Source of the DNA: an uncultured Flavobacteriales bacterium
Lineage (GTDB): Bacteria > Bacteroidota > Bacteroidia > Flavobacteriales_G > Salibacteraceae
Direction of reading: 5' to 3'
Assembly: GCA_937899835.1 (NCBI GenBank)
Contig: CALCCE010000286.1
Coordinates: 1 to 50,405, forward strand
DNA: 50,405 bases
In this document: positions 16,124-26,148 of the stretch, in pieces
How the letters are laid out: the number at the start of each line of letters is the position of its first letter
How positions within the stretch are numbered: position 1 is the first letter of the stretch
Position numbers and translations under genes: made by a program
Notes under the pieces: generated by a model
Database searches by the model: none
Told to the model about the DNA's origin: nothing
What the model saw: only the letters and a program-made list of their open reading frames with translations

Positions 16124-19100
16124 TTAGAAAGAGTCGAGATCGACAGGTCGGGTTGCTCCGAACCATTTGATCACAGTTTCACCCACTCCAGGCACATCAA
16201 TGTGTATGATGTAAGTACCACCGGCGATAGGCGTATTGGCAAAGTTTTTCAGATCCCAATCCAGTGACGTGATGGTAGGATCGTCCTTCTTAAAGGTACG
16301 TACCAATGTTCCGTTAAGGGTATAGATTTTCACCTCACAGGTTTGTGGCAGGTTAATGATCTTCACCCGATTATCATTTTTATTGTCCTCGTAAGTCGAG
16401 TAGGCATAATAAGGGTTAGGCACCACGTTGATGTCGTCCAGGGCATCTTTTGCAATGGCCAACACGTTTTTGGTAGCTGCCAGGTCTGATGTATTGAAGT
16501 TGTAAAGTGGTTGACCACCGTTTACAGTTTCGTACAACAAGTTTTCAAGGTCACCACTACCACCTGAGGCAGTGAAATCGGTGTTCCGTGCAATAAAATA
16601 CTCACCGCGGTTAAACGTCCGACCGTCGTGTACAATTGGTCCGAGATTTACCAGGTAGGTGTTTCCAGTTACGAGGTTATCTCCTTGATTCAACACGGTT
16701 CCGGTTCCATATCCTACATAAGGTGTGGAGACACGTAGGCGGATGGTCACATTATTTACAATGCCCTTATCATCGTAGATAGGATTGGTAAACCCTTCTT
16801 CGAGCAGTGGGAAACCTACCCACATGGCTGCCTTAAACACATTCCGAAACTGTTCTGACGATACCTGAGGAGCGACTCTCAGAGAGTTCACCATGAATTC
16901 TCCAGCATCATACATCGGCATGCGACTGTTTGGATTGGTAGCCGTTCCACGTCCATCTTCAACATCGTTGTTGCGGAAAACGTAGATGTAGTGTTTACCA
17001 CCGTAACGTACATTGTTGAAAGGACCTTCGGTAATTTGATCGGTTGGGTTCCACAACATATCACGTCCGTTCTCGGCTTGCAGCCAAGAGTCTTCACCGA
17101 AGGCCATGTTGAGGCGTTCACCAGTTTCTACATTGATCGCATAACCAGGGAACCATCCCATACCGAAGGCGGAGATGTAGTTTGGACTATTGATATCATC
17201 ACTTGGCAAGGTGTCGTTGTCTGCGCCAATTACCCCGTTTTGATCCACCGAGCGAGCTACCCGTACAAATCCTTTGGGCACACCACCTTCACTTTGAGTG
17301 GCATCATCGTGCATTTCCAATACAGGACAGCGGGTCCATTTGGTGCGATCGTTGGTAATAACCACGTTCACACTCTGCAGGTAGTTCATCTCGTTCAAGA
17401 TGTTCAACAGGTTGTTTGGCGATGGACCGTGAACCTGAGGAGTGGTAAGGCGGAAAGGTGCCCAGGTACCACCCAGTACATCTTCATACACCTCCGTATC
17501 GTCGAGGCCTAAGAAGTCGTCAAATTCAGGGGCATCCGGATCACTACTTACACCACTACGGATCCAGTTTGATGGATCGGAGCCTTCAGCATCAGCGAGA
17601 CCAGTTAACCAACGATTCGATTCGTCGTCGAAAGAAATCGTGGCACCAAGAAAACCGTTATTCACCGAACCTTCGGTGGTTGGTTCCTCTACCTGACCCA
17701 TAACAATGGAAATACCTTGATCGAACAGCAATTGCTCATTTTCTACGGCAATGGAACGTGGAGATTCAATAAACTCAGCAAGGTCATTGCTTTCGAGACG
17801 CCAGGTTGCCGTGGTAAGTTCTGGCAGTGAAATAGAATCAATTACCCGCAAGGTGTAGGGAGAACCTTTCACATTCAATGGGTCGATTACCTGAATTTGA
17901 ACAGGCCCGGCACCGCGCTGGTAGGTGATGTTTGCCTCTTTCCAAGGCTCACCGTCCATAATGGCTTCAACACTCTCGTCGGTTAGCAAGAGGAAGTTTC
18001 CACCGTTACCCGAACCTTCTACCCTGGTAAGTTCAACACCATCACCATATTCGGAGTTGATGACAGTACCACCGGATTCTACATTGGTGTTGTGAGGAAT
18101 ACCCGAGAACACACGAATACCACCGGTAGCCGCTTTACGTGAGCCCAGGTAGGGCTCTAACTGACCACCCAGTTTAAGTGGATCGTTTGGATCGTATTCT
18201 TCTTCAACGAAGGCAAGTGCACCTACATCACCACCGTAATTGTTGAAAGCGTAAGCTATAGCGATGAAATAGTAGGTTTTGTGGTTTACTAAACGGTTAT
18301 CCCCTTCAGCAAATTTATCCTCAATGACGCGGAAGGAACGACGAATGCCTTGATCCGCTCCATTTACTTTTTCTTCGGGTACATTACCGTTCAACTCAGG
18401 ATCGAAGGTGAAATTGACCAATTGATCAACACCATCTGCAATATCACACTGATATACCAATCGAGAAAGATCAGGGTTGGCAAGGTCAGCGGTAGATACT
18501 GAGGCATCTTTAACCTGATACACTTGATATCCTTGGAAACGATAAGTAGAGAACAATACTTTTTCAGCATCCGTGAGTGCAAGATCTACATTACCATCAC
18601 TGTTGGTGTCAACAGAATCAGGAGCAATCAAGAAAGGATTAACTTCTGCGTACTCTTCATTGAAGTTGTTGCTAACTGAACGGTTGCTCAAATAGATAAT
18701 CAACTCTTTGTCTAGTTCTTGAATCGACATGTCTGGTGCATCAGGACCGTTCAAGATCCGGAAACAGTTGTCGAAGAGCGCCTGGGTTTTATCATCAGCA
18801 CGACGAAGCGCCTGAACCGACTCGAAAGCACCACCAGAAGTAGCACGTGCCCAAACAACACCTACTGTAATGTTATTAACGGCTCCTGGTGACAAGGTGA
18901 AGGGTCCAGCCGATTGCATAAATCGACGGTCAAAAGGAGGGTTACCAGAGTTTACCTCGTTCCATGGTGGTTGTGGTACTCCGTCAGTTCCCCATCCTAA
19001 TGGATCAGTATTATCAGGGAACATAAAATCAGCTTCAATTGCGGTAGGATCTCCTGGGTTGTAACCAGTTCCACCATAACTCATGCGGTTACCATCTCTC

Positions 19101-20398
19101 CAAATACTACGGAGGTAGTTGTAATACTCGGCACCAGCAGTAGGGTCGCCAGTAGGTTGGGTATTCCGGTTATGGTAGAGGAATCTACGCATTCCGAAAC
19201 GCTCATTGTCGATAATTCCATCGCCATAACCAACACCGTTCAAAGCTTCGTTATCGCCGATACCGACTGCATTGTCAATTCCGTCATTATCCTGGAATGG
19301 ACCTTGGAAGAAGTCAACACCAATAGCAGGAGGCTGCTCACCGTATCCCAACGCTCCAGAAGCATCTTCGTCAAATTCATCTCCGTTGTAGCAGTAGCCC
19401 AAACCACGAACCACATCACAACCAACGTAATCATCTTGAGGACCGCCCAAATCAGCATCTACCCATTGTCCAAAATAAGTTTCGGTTAGGGTAAAAGTAG
19501 ACCGGTTCACCAACTCGTAGTTGTAGAAGGTCATGTTGTTGACCTCATCGTTGGTGGTAAAGGCAAAAGCCTGAGCCCGGATTTCCATACCGATGGCTTC
19601 AGAACCAGTCTCGGTGTGTACGTTTCCTTTGTCGTTAAATACCCACCAAAGGTTTTGGTCACCGTAAATGTCAGTAATCCGCTGAGCACATTCTGCTTCA
19701 CCTTTTAAATCATAAGCAGGATAGTCTCCTACCAATGGGTTGTAGGCACCATCCCCGTCCCGATCTACAAAAGGAGCGAGGTAAAAGTCCTCATCGTAGG
19801 GAGGAAAATTACGACCGTGGGCTGGCCAGTTTAGAATAATGTCTGGAATCTGATAATTAGGAAAGTCGTCCTGCTGAGTAGTGGTTCCATTTTCAGAGTC
19901 AAATACTCCGGCATCAAACCAGGCAACAAAGTTGTTTACCTGATCACGGGTACTCACAAAGTGACGGTCCCATTCAGTACAAGTCGCAGCATCAATTTCT
20001 GAATTAACGGTGCTTAGAGGACCCGTCCAGTAGTCATTACCTGAACTACGGAAGCGGAGGGCAGCTACTTTAAGCTGACCAGAAACGTCCTGACCACCTA
20101 ACCAAAGTGAGCCTGCAAACAATGAGGTACGTCCTGAATTCTTGGGAATCTCATAACGAGCGTCCCCTTGAAGGTCCCACCACATGTCGCCACCCGCCTG
20201 AATCAGGGCACGAGTATTGTTAATATCAAGTTCAGTTGCCGCAGTAGCGGGAGCACAGTTGGCCGCCAACCCTTGGTTGGGGTTGGTATTTTTGCGTTTG
20301 GACTGAGTGTACTCCGACTCCCGTGCGAGGGAATCGCTGATCGGAACCAGAAGTATGGCTGCGAGCGCAAAGAGAAAAATGCGGTTCATCCTGTTCAT
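16124..20398 (-). CDS. Giant exported protein (1424 residues), putative T9SS cargo
   Basis: The protein begins with a signal peptide (about 6-25, ending DSLARES). The body is rich in Asp, Asn, Gly and aromatic residues. It has at least two calcium-loop-like stretches, DRDGDGAYNP at 212-221 and DTNSDGNVD near 600, plus many short Asp-rich turns, as in extracellular beta-rich proteins. The last 104 residues (from DDINVVPNPYYAYSTYE at about 1317) look like a FlgD-type or divergent T9SS sorting fold: VKIYTLNGTLVRTF, then AGGTYIIHIDVPG. They do not end like a standard type A tail. No enzymatic domain is recognised. It sits between a TonB receptor gene (58 bases upstream) and a PorV/PorQ-like gene (27 bases downstream), which suggests one surface system. 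Confidence 0.75.
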   Translation of the reverse strand: MNRMNRIFLFALAAILLVPISDSLARESEYTQSKRKNTNPNQGLAANCAPATAATELDINNTRALIQAGGDMWWDLQGDARYEIPKNSGRTSLFAGSLWLGGQDVSGQLKVAALRFRSSGNDYWTGPLSTVNSEIDAATCTEWDRHFVSTRDQVNNFVAWFDAGVFDSENGTTTQQDDFPNYQIPDIILNWPAHGRNFPPYDEDFYLAPFVDRDGDGAYNPLVGDYPAYDLKGEAECAQRITDIYGDQNLWWVFNDKGNVHTETGSEAIGMEIRAQAFAFTTNDEVNNMTFYNYELVNRSTFTLTETYFGQWVDADLGGPQDDYVGCDVVRGLGYCYNGDEFDEDASGALGYGEQPPAIGVDFFQGPFQDNDGIDNAVGIGDNEALNGVGYGDGIIDNERFGMRRFLYHNRNTQPTGDPTAGAEYYNYLRSIWRDGNRMSYGGTGYNPGDPTAIEADFMFPDNTDPLGWGTDGVPQPPWNEVNSGNPPFDRRFMQSAGPFTLSPGAVNNITVGVVWARATSGGAFESVQALRRADDKTQALFDNCFRILNGPDAPDMSIQELDKELIIYLSNRSVSNNFNEEYAEVNPFLIAPDSVDTNSDGNVDLALTDAEKVLFSTYRFQGYQVYQVKDASVSTADLANPDLSRLVYQCDIADGVDQLVNFTFDPELNGNVPEEKVNGADQGIRRSFRVIEDKFAEGDNRLVNHKTYYFIAIAYAFNNYGGDVGALAFVEEEYDPNDPLKLGGQLEPYLGSRKAATGGIRVFSGIPHNTNVESGGTVINSEYGDGVELTRVEGSGNGGNFLLLTDESVEAIMDGEPWKEANITYQRGAGPVQIQVIDPLNVKGSPYTLRVIDSISLPELTTATWRLESNDLAEFIESPRSIAVENEQLLFDQGISIVMGQVEEPTTEGSVNNGFLGATISFDDESNRWLTGLADAEGSDPSNWIRSGVSSDPDAPEFDDFLGLDDTEVYEDVLGGTWAPFRLTTPQVHGPSPNNLLNILNEMNYLQSVNVVITNDRTKWTRCPVLEMHDDATQSEGGVPKGFVRVARSVDQNGVIGADNDTLPSDDINSPNYISAFGMGWFPGYAINVETGERLNMAFGEDSWLQAENGRDMLWNPTDQITEGPFNNVRYGGKHYIYVFRNNDVEDGRGTATNPNSRMPMYDAGEFMVNSLRVAPQVSSEQFRNVFKAAMWVGFPLLEEGFTNPIYDDKGIVNNVTIRLRVSTPYVGYGTGTVLNQGDNLVTGNTYLVNLGPIVHDGRTFNRGEYFIARNTDFTASGGSGDLENLLYETVNGGQPLYNFNTSDLAATKNVLAIAKDALDDINVVPNPYYAYSTYEDNKNDNRVKIINLPQTCEVKIYTLNGTLVRTFKKDDPTITSLDWDLKNFANTPIAGGTYIIHIDVPGVGETVIKWFGATRPVDLDSF

Positions 20399-20456
20399 AT
20401 CCGGTTAATTATTTCGAACGGTTTTTATTGATTCGTGAATCTAACAGCAACATCAC

Positions 20457-23400
20457 TTAGAAGTTAACCAGCACTCCAAGACGCATCCGACGTGGAAGGT
20501 TGTAGTTGCTGGGATTGTTCACTTTCAAGCTATACAATTCACGAAGTGAAGTCTCGTTGGTTGAGTTGATGATGTCATTTTGCCAAATAGCCGACTGAAG
20601 GTACCCATCGTCATCAGGGTTGCCGGTTGCTCCGTAAACACCGATAACATTTTTGGTGTTCAACAGGTTAAGAATTTGTAGATAGACGTTCACCTGGATG
20701 GGCTTTTTCTGCTCATCATCTTTACCAAGGTTTACTTCGATGTCTTTGTCGATTCGAGCATCAATACGGAACTGCCATGGAAGACGTGAGCCGTTAATTC
20801 CTCCGTCAAGCAGTCCTTGTTGTGGGCCAATGTAGGCCCGACCAGTCACGTTGCTACGTGCACTGTAAGGTTCCCCCGAACCTCCGTTGAATACCAGGTT
20901 GGTACCAGTATTAGCAAAAATTTGCTTACCAAACCAAATTGGACCATTGTAGTCACGACCACTTCCGTAGCGGTAATCGATAGTAGCAGTAATGGTATGG
21001 CGTTGATCGTAGGTGAGTGCGTTGGTATTCCGAATGTTGTTCAATCCAGCTCGAGCCAGCGTCAATCCGGTAGTAGCGGTTGATCCGGTTCCCTCAGCGA
21101 ATTGGAGGGTGTAGGCAGCGCGCATCCAAATGTTTCCAGTACGACGGAGGTCATAAGAAACGGTCATACCCTTTACGGTACCGAAGTCGATATTCTCATA
21201 AGTAAGGTAGGTACGCGGGTAAGCTTCTACCCGGTTTACTACCTGTACCATATCGCGCAGCTCACGGTAGAATCCAGAAATTTTGATCGAAGAACTGTTG
21301 GTTAGCTTTTGCTGGAAACCAACTTCGTAATCAATGGTTCTTTCTGGTTTCAGGTCTGGGTTGTTTCTTGGCGTGTTTGGATTCGCATTAATGAAGTAGT
21401 AATCGGTAGGATCAAGACGAGCACCAGTGGTAGGACGCTTGGTCAATACATCATAGTGAGCGAAGAAAAGTGCCTCATCAGAGATTGGGAAAGAGAAGGC
21501 GATACGTGGCATCACGTTGATTTGTGGCTGATAATCTTCAAAAGCAGAAGAGGTGATATCCTGGCTGCTAGTATTTTCTTTATCTACTAACAAAGGAGCG
21601 ATGCCAGAAGCAGACCGAAGAATACTTGGATCGTCAATCTCAGTACCTTCTGAGTTGAACCATGTATCTCCATCGCGGTAACCAACGATAGAAGAAGGAT
21701 TCTCTACGTTGTCTACATAAACTACGTAGTCGTTGCCAACATTGGTTGGATGTGCACCAGTTTCTGTCAAAGCCAGTGCTTCGGCTTCGCCAGCACGAAC
21801 CGTTGGGAACAATACGAAAGGATCGCGTAATACTTGTTGGTTAGCATCGAAACGGTCAATACGAACCCCGATGTTAAATACCAAATCGTCGAAACTAAAC
21901 TTGTCTTGAATGTAACCTGCGATATAAATCGGACGGTAAGCATCAATCGGACGGGTAAAGTTTCCAAACTCATCTGTCTCCGTAAAGAAATCATCGAAAG
22001 ATGGACTTCCATTTTGACGACCACCAGTGTGATCGTATCCGTAGTAACTTACGTAAGAAGAACCATTGTTCAACAATTCATCAGCACTAAAGAAGTCCAA
22101 TTTCAAACGATCAGGATCGTAAGAATCGAAATCAATAAAATCTACACCGTCAGGATCAAGTCCCAATTCATTCCGAAGATTGAAATCAAAGAAAGACTGT
22201 GGATCTCCTCCCTGGTAAGCCCCAGGCGCAGCGTTTTGCCGCTCGTAGTTAATAATTGGGAAAGTTCCGAAGTACTGAATGTCTGGATTTTCAAAGTCCA
22301 GGTTTTGGATGTGGTTGTTGGTCAACTGACGACCGATGGTCCACAATCCTACAGGGCTAACGGCAAACCGGCGGTCTACACGCTGTTCGTATTCGAAACC
22401 AACTGAGATCGCGTGGTTTTTGATGTCGGCAGAACCAGTAGCGGTAACCCGAAACTGGTTTTGTGACCGACGATCATACAGGTTAAACTGGTAAGCATTA
22501 CTGCGGAACAGACCATAAATGTCACGTGGAAAGTCACCGTTAACGTAACCACCAGCAGTACGAATGTTTACAAAGTTGTCGACTACCTCAGAATCGTAAA
22601 TCGGATTGCCTTCATCGTCAAAACCAATGATGTTGAGGTCGTAGAAACGCTGGGTGTATGCAGCACCTTCCGGATTGTCAGTACCTGGGGTAAATACTAC
22701 GAGGGTATCTACAAAGGTTTGCTGAATCAATCCTGGAATTCCGGTCAGGGAATCTACACCGGGAGCATAGTCCCGAGACTGAAGGGTTTGAAATCTGCCG
22801 TAATAACCGTAACGGAAGAAATTGTCCTTGTGAGAGTCGTCCCACTCCAAAAAGTTGAATTGCGAATAGTCGGCTTGAATGCTATAGTAAGCGTTTTTAA
22901 TGGTGGCAGCAGAGCGTTCTTCCTCACTTGGAGTTGCAGAATTGAAGCGCTGGGTGAATCGGGCAAATACCCGCCAGGTAGTTTCTCTACGCTCAGGGTT
23001 GTTGTGCGAGTTGAACATCGAGTAGTCGTACAACCACCGGTGCCGCTGTGAGTAGTTTAAGTTACCACCTACCGTAAAATTGGTAGTAGAGCTGGTGCTA
23101 AAGTCTAATTTACCGGCAATGTTCATGCCTCGACGGGCCGCGTTTTGCTTGAACCGTACTTTTTCAACGTTGTTCAACCGAGTAAACTCAGCGTTTTGTA
23201 GTGCAGCACCAGAACCACTAAAAGAGGCACGAAGTGGGTCAGCATCCAATTGATCTTGAAACTCATCTTTGGTGCGCCAAACTCCAATGGCTGAAGGACT
23301 GGCATCAACGATGGAGGTTGCATTACCGGAAAGGAAGAATCCTACCAGTGGCTTGGTCTTGTTGCCAGCGGTGTCTTTTTTCATCCATAATGGACCAGAC

Positions 23401-24191
23401 AAACTGAACTCTAAAAGGTTGTATCCGTAATTGTCGAGACCATATACATTGTCTCCAAACTTGTATCCGGAAGTAACGTATTCGAATTGTCCAAAGTAAG
23501 TACTGGAAGGACCACGGGTAGTAATACTAATTACCCCACCAGTAATGTCTCCGTATTGGGCCGGAAGACCACCAGTAATTACTGTTACCTGCTCAATAGC
23601 AGACTGAGGAAGAGAGTTTGAACCCCGTACCTTGATACCGTCAATAAAGTAGTAGTTGGCATCATCCCGGGAACCCCGAATGTTAAGATCGCTGCTGCCG
23701 TCGTCTTTGGAATAGACCCCTCCTACTGTTTGCGCTATGGAAGCAGCACTCCGACCAGGCATTCTTTGAATGTCTTCAGAAGTAATGGTTCCTCCTGAGG
23801 CGGTATTGTCTTTAGAAATGAGGGGGACGGTGTATTCGATAACTTCGAATTCTTCCAACTGCTCCACAGAAGACGACATTTTAATATCGTAAAAAGTGGT
23901 TTTGTCGGAATTGACCGTAATACCATTTACCTGTACTGGCTTGTATCCAGTAAAGGTGGCTTTAATAGTGTAAGCACCGGGTGTAATCGGTTTAATGGAA
24001 TATTTTCCATCAAAATCTGAAGAAGCACCGGTAACCAGTACACCATTTCGTTCAACAATCACGTTAACAAAGGGAAGTGGCTCTCCGGTTCCGGCATCGA
24101 CCACCTTGCCCTGAAGGGCACCTTGTTGTGCAAGCGATGTTAAAGAAAGAGTAAAGAGAGCCCCAATAGTCAAGAGTAACTTTCTTAACAT
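20457..24191 (-). CDS. TonB-dependent receptor with carboxypeptidase-regulatory-like domain
   Basis: The 1244-residue outer membrane receptor has a signal peptide (1-21), a carboxypeptidase-regulatory-like beta domain (about 25-110, GKVVDAGTGEPLPFVNVIVE), a plug domain (about 125-230, with DLNIRGSRDDANYYFIDGIKV and PAQYGDITGGVISITT) and a long beta-barrel ending MRLGVLVNF. No SusD-like partner is encoded nearby, and no TPP, B12 or other riboswitch is seen upstream, so a transported substrate cannot be named. It is the first of three probable co-transcribed genes with the giant exported protein and the PorV-like barrel. In such settings these receptors may act in surface assembly rather than nutrient uptake, which is my inference. 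Confidence 0.9.
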   Translation of the reverse strand: MLRKLLLTIGALFTLSLTSLAQQGALQGKVVDAGTGEPLPFVNVIVERNGVLVTGASSDFDGKYSIKPITPGAYTIKATFTGYKPVQVNGITVNSDKTTFYDIKMSSSVEQLEEFEVIEYTVPLISKDNTASGGTITSEDIQRMPGRSAASIAQTVGGVYSKDDGSSDLNIRGSRDDANYYFIDGIKVRGSNSLPQSAIEQVTVITGGLPAQYGDITGGVISITTRGPSSTYFGQFEYVTSGYKFGDNVYGLDNYGYNLLEFSLSGPLWMKKDTAGNKTKPLVGFFLSGNATSIVDASPSAIGVWRTKDEFQDQLDADPLRASFSGSGAALQNAEFTRLNNVEKVRFKQNAARRGMNIAGKLDFSTSSTTNFTVGGNLNYSQRHRWLYDYSMFNSHNNPERRETTWRVFARFTQRFNSATPSEEERSAATIKNAYYSIQADYSQFNFLEWDDSHKDNFFRYGYYGRFQTLQSRDYAPGVDSLTGIPGLIQQTFVDTLVVFTPGTDNPEGAAYTQRFYDLNIIGFDDEGNPIYDSEVVDNFVNIRTAGGYVNGDFPRDIYGLFRSNAYQFNLYDRRSQNQFRVTATGSADIKNHAISVGFEYEQRVDRRFAVSPVGLWTIGRQLTNNHIQNLDFENPDIQYFGTFPIINYERQNAAPGAYQGGDPQSFFDFNLRNELGLDPDGVDFIDFDSYDPDRLKLDFFSADELLNNGSSYVSYYGYDHTGGRQNGSPSFDDFFTETDEFGNFTRPIDAYRPIYIAGYIQDKFSFDDLVFNIGVRIDRFDANQQVLRDPFVLFPTVRAGEAEALALTETGAHPTNVGNDYVVYVDNVENPSSIVGYRDGDTWFNSEGTEIDDPSILRSASGIAPLLVDKENTSSQDITSSAFEDYQPQINVMPRIAFSFPISDEALFFAHYDVLTKRPTTGARLDPTDYYFINANPNTPRNNPDLKPERTIDYEVGFQQKLTNSSSIKISGFYRELRDMVQVVNRVEAYPRTYLTYENIDFGTVKGMTVSYDLRRTGNIWMRAAYTLQFAEGTGSTATTGLTLARAGLNNIRNTNALTYDQRHTITATIDYRYGSGRDYNGPIWFGKQIFANTGTNLVFNGGSGEPYSARSNVTGRAYIGPQQGLLDGGINGSRLPWQFRIDARIDKDIEVNLGKDDEQKKPIQVNVYLQILNLLNTKNVIGVYGATGNPDDDGYLQSAIWQNDIINSTNETSLRELYSLKVNNPSNYNLPRRMRLGVLVNF

Positions 24192-24478
24192 ACTAATTAG
24201 ATTATGTTAGGTTTGAATTAAGCGAAACAGTTAAGGCGGGTAAAGATATGAAAATTACCACACGACAAAATGAGTCAATATTGGACGAACCAAGTAAACC
24301 CAATGCTGCTTTAGCAGCAGTTACTCTTTAAAGTTCCAGAACGATTTTTTGCAGGCATAAAAGTGGAAATTTATGATCAACAGGTCAACCCGTAATGAGT
24401 CAGTGGTGCATCTCGTCAAAAGAGTGGTACCTTCTGAAGGATTAATGGTTGGCTTCAGTTGCTCGGTTGAATACTATA

Positions 24479-25225
24479 TTATATGTTGCTAAAGACTTTC
24501 AGAAATGGCTCCTTCTTTCGGCGTGAAACCATTATGGTAGAACCATCCGACATGATGGTGTACCCACCTTCCCCCTTCACATATTTTTGAATGTGACTCA
24601 AATTGATGAGATGCGAACGGTGCACCCGAAAAAAGTGATGACCGCTTAGCAGTTCTTCAAAATGCTTGATGGTTTTCGAAACCAGGATTTTCTTCCCGGT
24701 CTTTAAAAAGAAACGCGTGTAATTGTCGAGTGATTCGGCTTGAATAATGTCATCCAATTGAATGAAAATCAAGCCTTCTTCGGTGGGGAGTGCAATTTTA
24801 TTGATTGAACTTTTCGGACGAAGGTTCTGCAATAAAACGTCTAACTTATCCTTGGTTTGATGTTTGGCTTTCCGCCGAACTACCCGTTTTACGGCACTTT
24901 GTAGTTCTAAAATGTTGATGGGTTTGAGCAGATAATCAACTGCGCTGAACTTGAAAGCTTTTATGGCATATTGGTGGTAGGCAGTGATAAAAATCAGCTC
25001 AAAATCAATATCACCCAACTGCTCTAAAAGCTCAAATCCGTTGGCTTCCGGCATTTCGATATCCAGAAAAACCAAATCGGGGCGGTAGTTCGCCACCATC
25101 TTTTTAGCATCGGCGAGAGTGCTGGCCATTCCAGCTATTTCTACATCGGGACAAAACTCACCAAGGAGGCTGGCTAAGTTTTTCACGGCTTTTTCTTCAT
25201 CGTCGATTAGTAGAGCTCGGATCAT
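24479..25225 (-). CDS. LytTR-family response regulator
   Basis: The 248-residue protein joins a receiver domain (1-120; acidic pocket D8-D9, phospho-acceptor D55 in LVFLDIEMPE, K102 in LLKPI) to a LytTR DNA-binding domain (about 140-245; FFRVHRSHLINLSHI). Such regulators normally pair with a histidine kinase of the LytS/YehU type. None is adjacent, so the partner must be elsewhere. It lies downstream of two small genes of unknown function on the same strand, about 120 bases away. Confidence 0.95.
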   Translation of the reverse strand: MIRALLIDDEEKAVKNLASLLGEFCPDVEIAGMASTLADAKKMVANYRPDLVFLDIEMPEANGFELLEQLGDIDFELIFITAYHQYAIKAFKFSAVDYLLKPINILELQSAVKRVVRRKAKHQTKDKLDVLLQNLRPKSSINKIALPTEEGLIFIQLDDIIQAESLDNYTRFFLKTGKKILVSKTIKHFEELLSGHHFFRVHRSHLINLSHIQKYVKGEGGYTIMSDGSTIMVSRRKKEPFLKVFSNI

Positions 25226-25346
25226 AGAGGTGAGATTCGTTGAGTGATGATAAACTTAACCAATTACACAGGTAAACGTTTCTCTAGAACTCGTAAACGG
25301 TAGGAACGAATTAGAAATTGGAGTGAAACCCGCCTTGAGTGGAAAA

Positions 25347-25787
25347 TCAGTATTCGGGCCTTTTTAGTATCTCAGAATAAAGGACGGCTTGCCTCAAATT
25401 GAATTGAAAATCAGCCGCTTCTTCTTCCGTTTCGATGTCGAAAGGGGAGGAGGAGGAGGTTCTGGAGGCTTTCCTTTTATTATCCTGCATCTCTTTTTTC
25501 CGGGCCTCTGCCTTCTGGTGGTGAGAGTCAGCAGAAATATAGTAGTCGTCTTTGGAGGTATGAATTGATTCAGGTTCGGCTGGTTGGCTAACCGGAGCTG
25601 GTGAGGGCTGTTCGCGTGGACGAAGTATATCTCCTAAAATGGTTTCTACATCCCGGGTAGCAGGTTCGTCAACCTCGTCTCTAATCGGACCGGTTGAAGT
25701 TGTCTTCTTTTTTTTCTTTTTTCCCAGTAAGCTCACCAGGATGCTGCCAATAATAATGGCATAGTACATCAAATCTTCTATATCCAT
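25347..25787 (-). CDS. Small membrane-anchored hypothetical protein
   Basis: The 146-residue product has one N-terminal membrane helix (about 7-22, MYYAIIIGSILVSLLG), followed by a run of six lysines and then a polar, Ser/Glu/Pro-rich segment that is probably disordered. It ends with a short conserved-looking helix, FQFNLRQAVLYSEILKRPEY. I have seen this N-helix/linker/C-helix layout in Bacteroidota proteins of unknown function; the C-terminal helix may be a binding motif. The upstream small gene ends 27 bases before it, so the two are probably cotranscribed. Confidence 0.75.
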   Translation of the reverse strand: MDIEDLMYYAIIIGSILVSLLGKKKKKKTTSTGPIRDEVDEPATRDVETILGDILRPREQPSPAPVSQPAEPESIHTSKDDYYISADSHHQKAEARKKEMQDNKRKASRTSSSSPFDIETEEEAADFQFNLRQAVLYSEILKRPEY

Positions 25788-25814
25788 AGAGGGCCTTTGT
25801 AGAGTAGGATCAGA

Positions 25815-26099
25815 TTATTTTCTAAAAATTCTAACAAGGAAAAATTCCCGTTTATTATTGTTGAGGCGCTTGGATTTCTTCTTGGTTTTACGCATGCGCT
25901 TTCGGGTAGCCTTATCCTGATTCTTTTGGTGCTTTTTAATGAGCGCTTGCAGGTCTTTTTCACTGTCTTGCTCTTGGCTTTCTTTCTTTTCGGCCAACTC
26001 CTTTTTACGCTTGCGCAAGTTTCGACTTTCCTTCTGTGCCGTGGCAAAGACCGGTAGCAGCACAATAATCATTATTATGAGTGGTTTAAGGAAACGCAT
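25815..26099 (-). CDS. Small secreted, very basic hypothetical protein
   Basis: The 94-residue product has a clear signal peptide (1-21, ending FATAQ). The mature part is dominated by Lys, Arg, Glu and Gln, predicted helical, and ends KREFFLVRIFRK. The strong positive charge suggests binding to an acidic partner such as the envelope or nucleic acid, but no function is known to me. It precedes the membrane-anchored hypothetical gene. Confidence 0.7.
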   Translation of the reverse strand: MRFLKPLIIMIIVLLPVFATAQKESRNLRKRKKELAEKKESQEQDSEKDLQALIKKHQKNQDKATRKRMRKTKKKSKRLNNNKREFFLVRIFRK

Positions 26100-26148
26100 C
26101 TAATGGACTATCTTTATCGGACGAAAGACAAGCTAATAACTCGAATGT

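Noticed and set aside
16124-20398. Direct repeats in the giant protein gene suggesting tandem domains
   Set aside because: Only short Asp-rich turns recur; no tandem repeat unit could be aligned by eye.
21834-22406. 190-residue frame opposite the large TonB receptor
   Set aside because: Antisense shadow with no signal, motif or promoter of its own.
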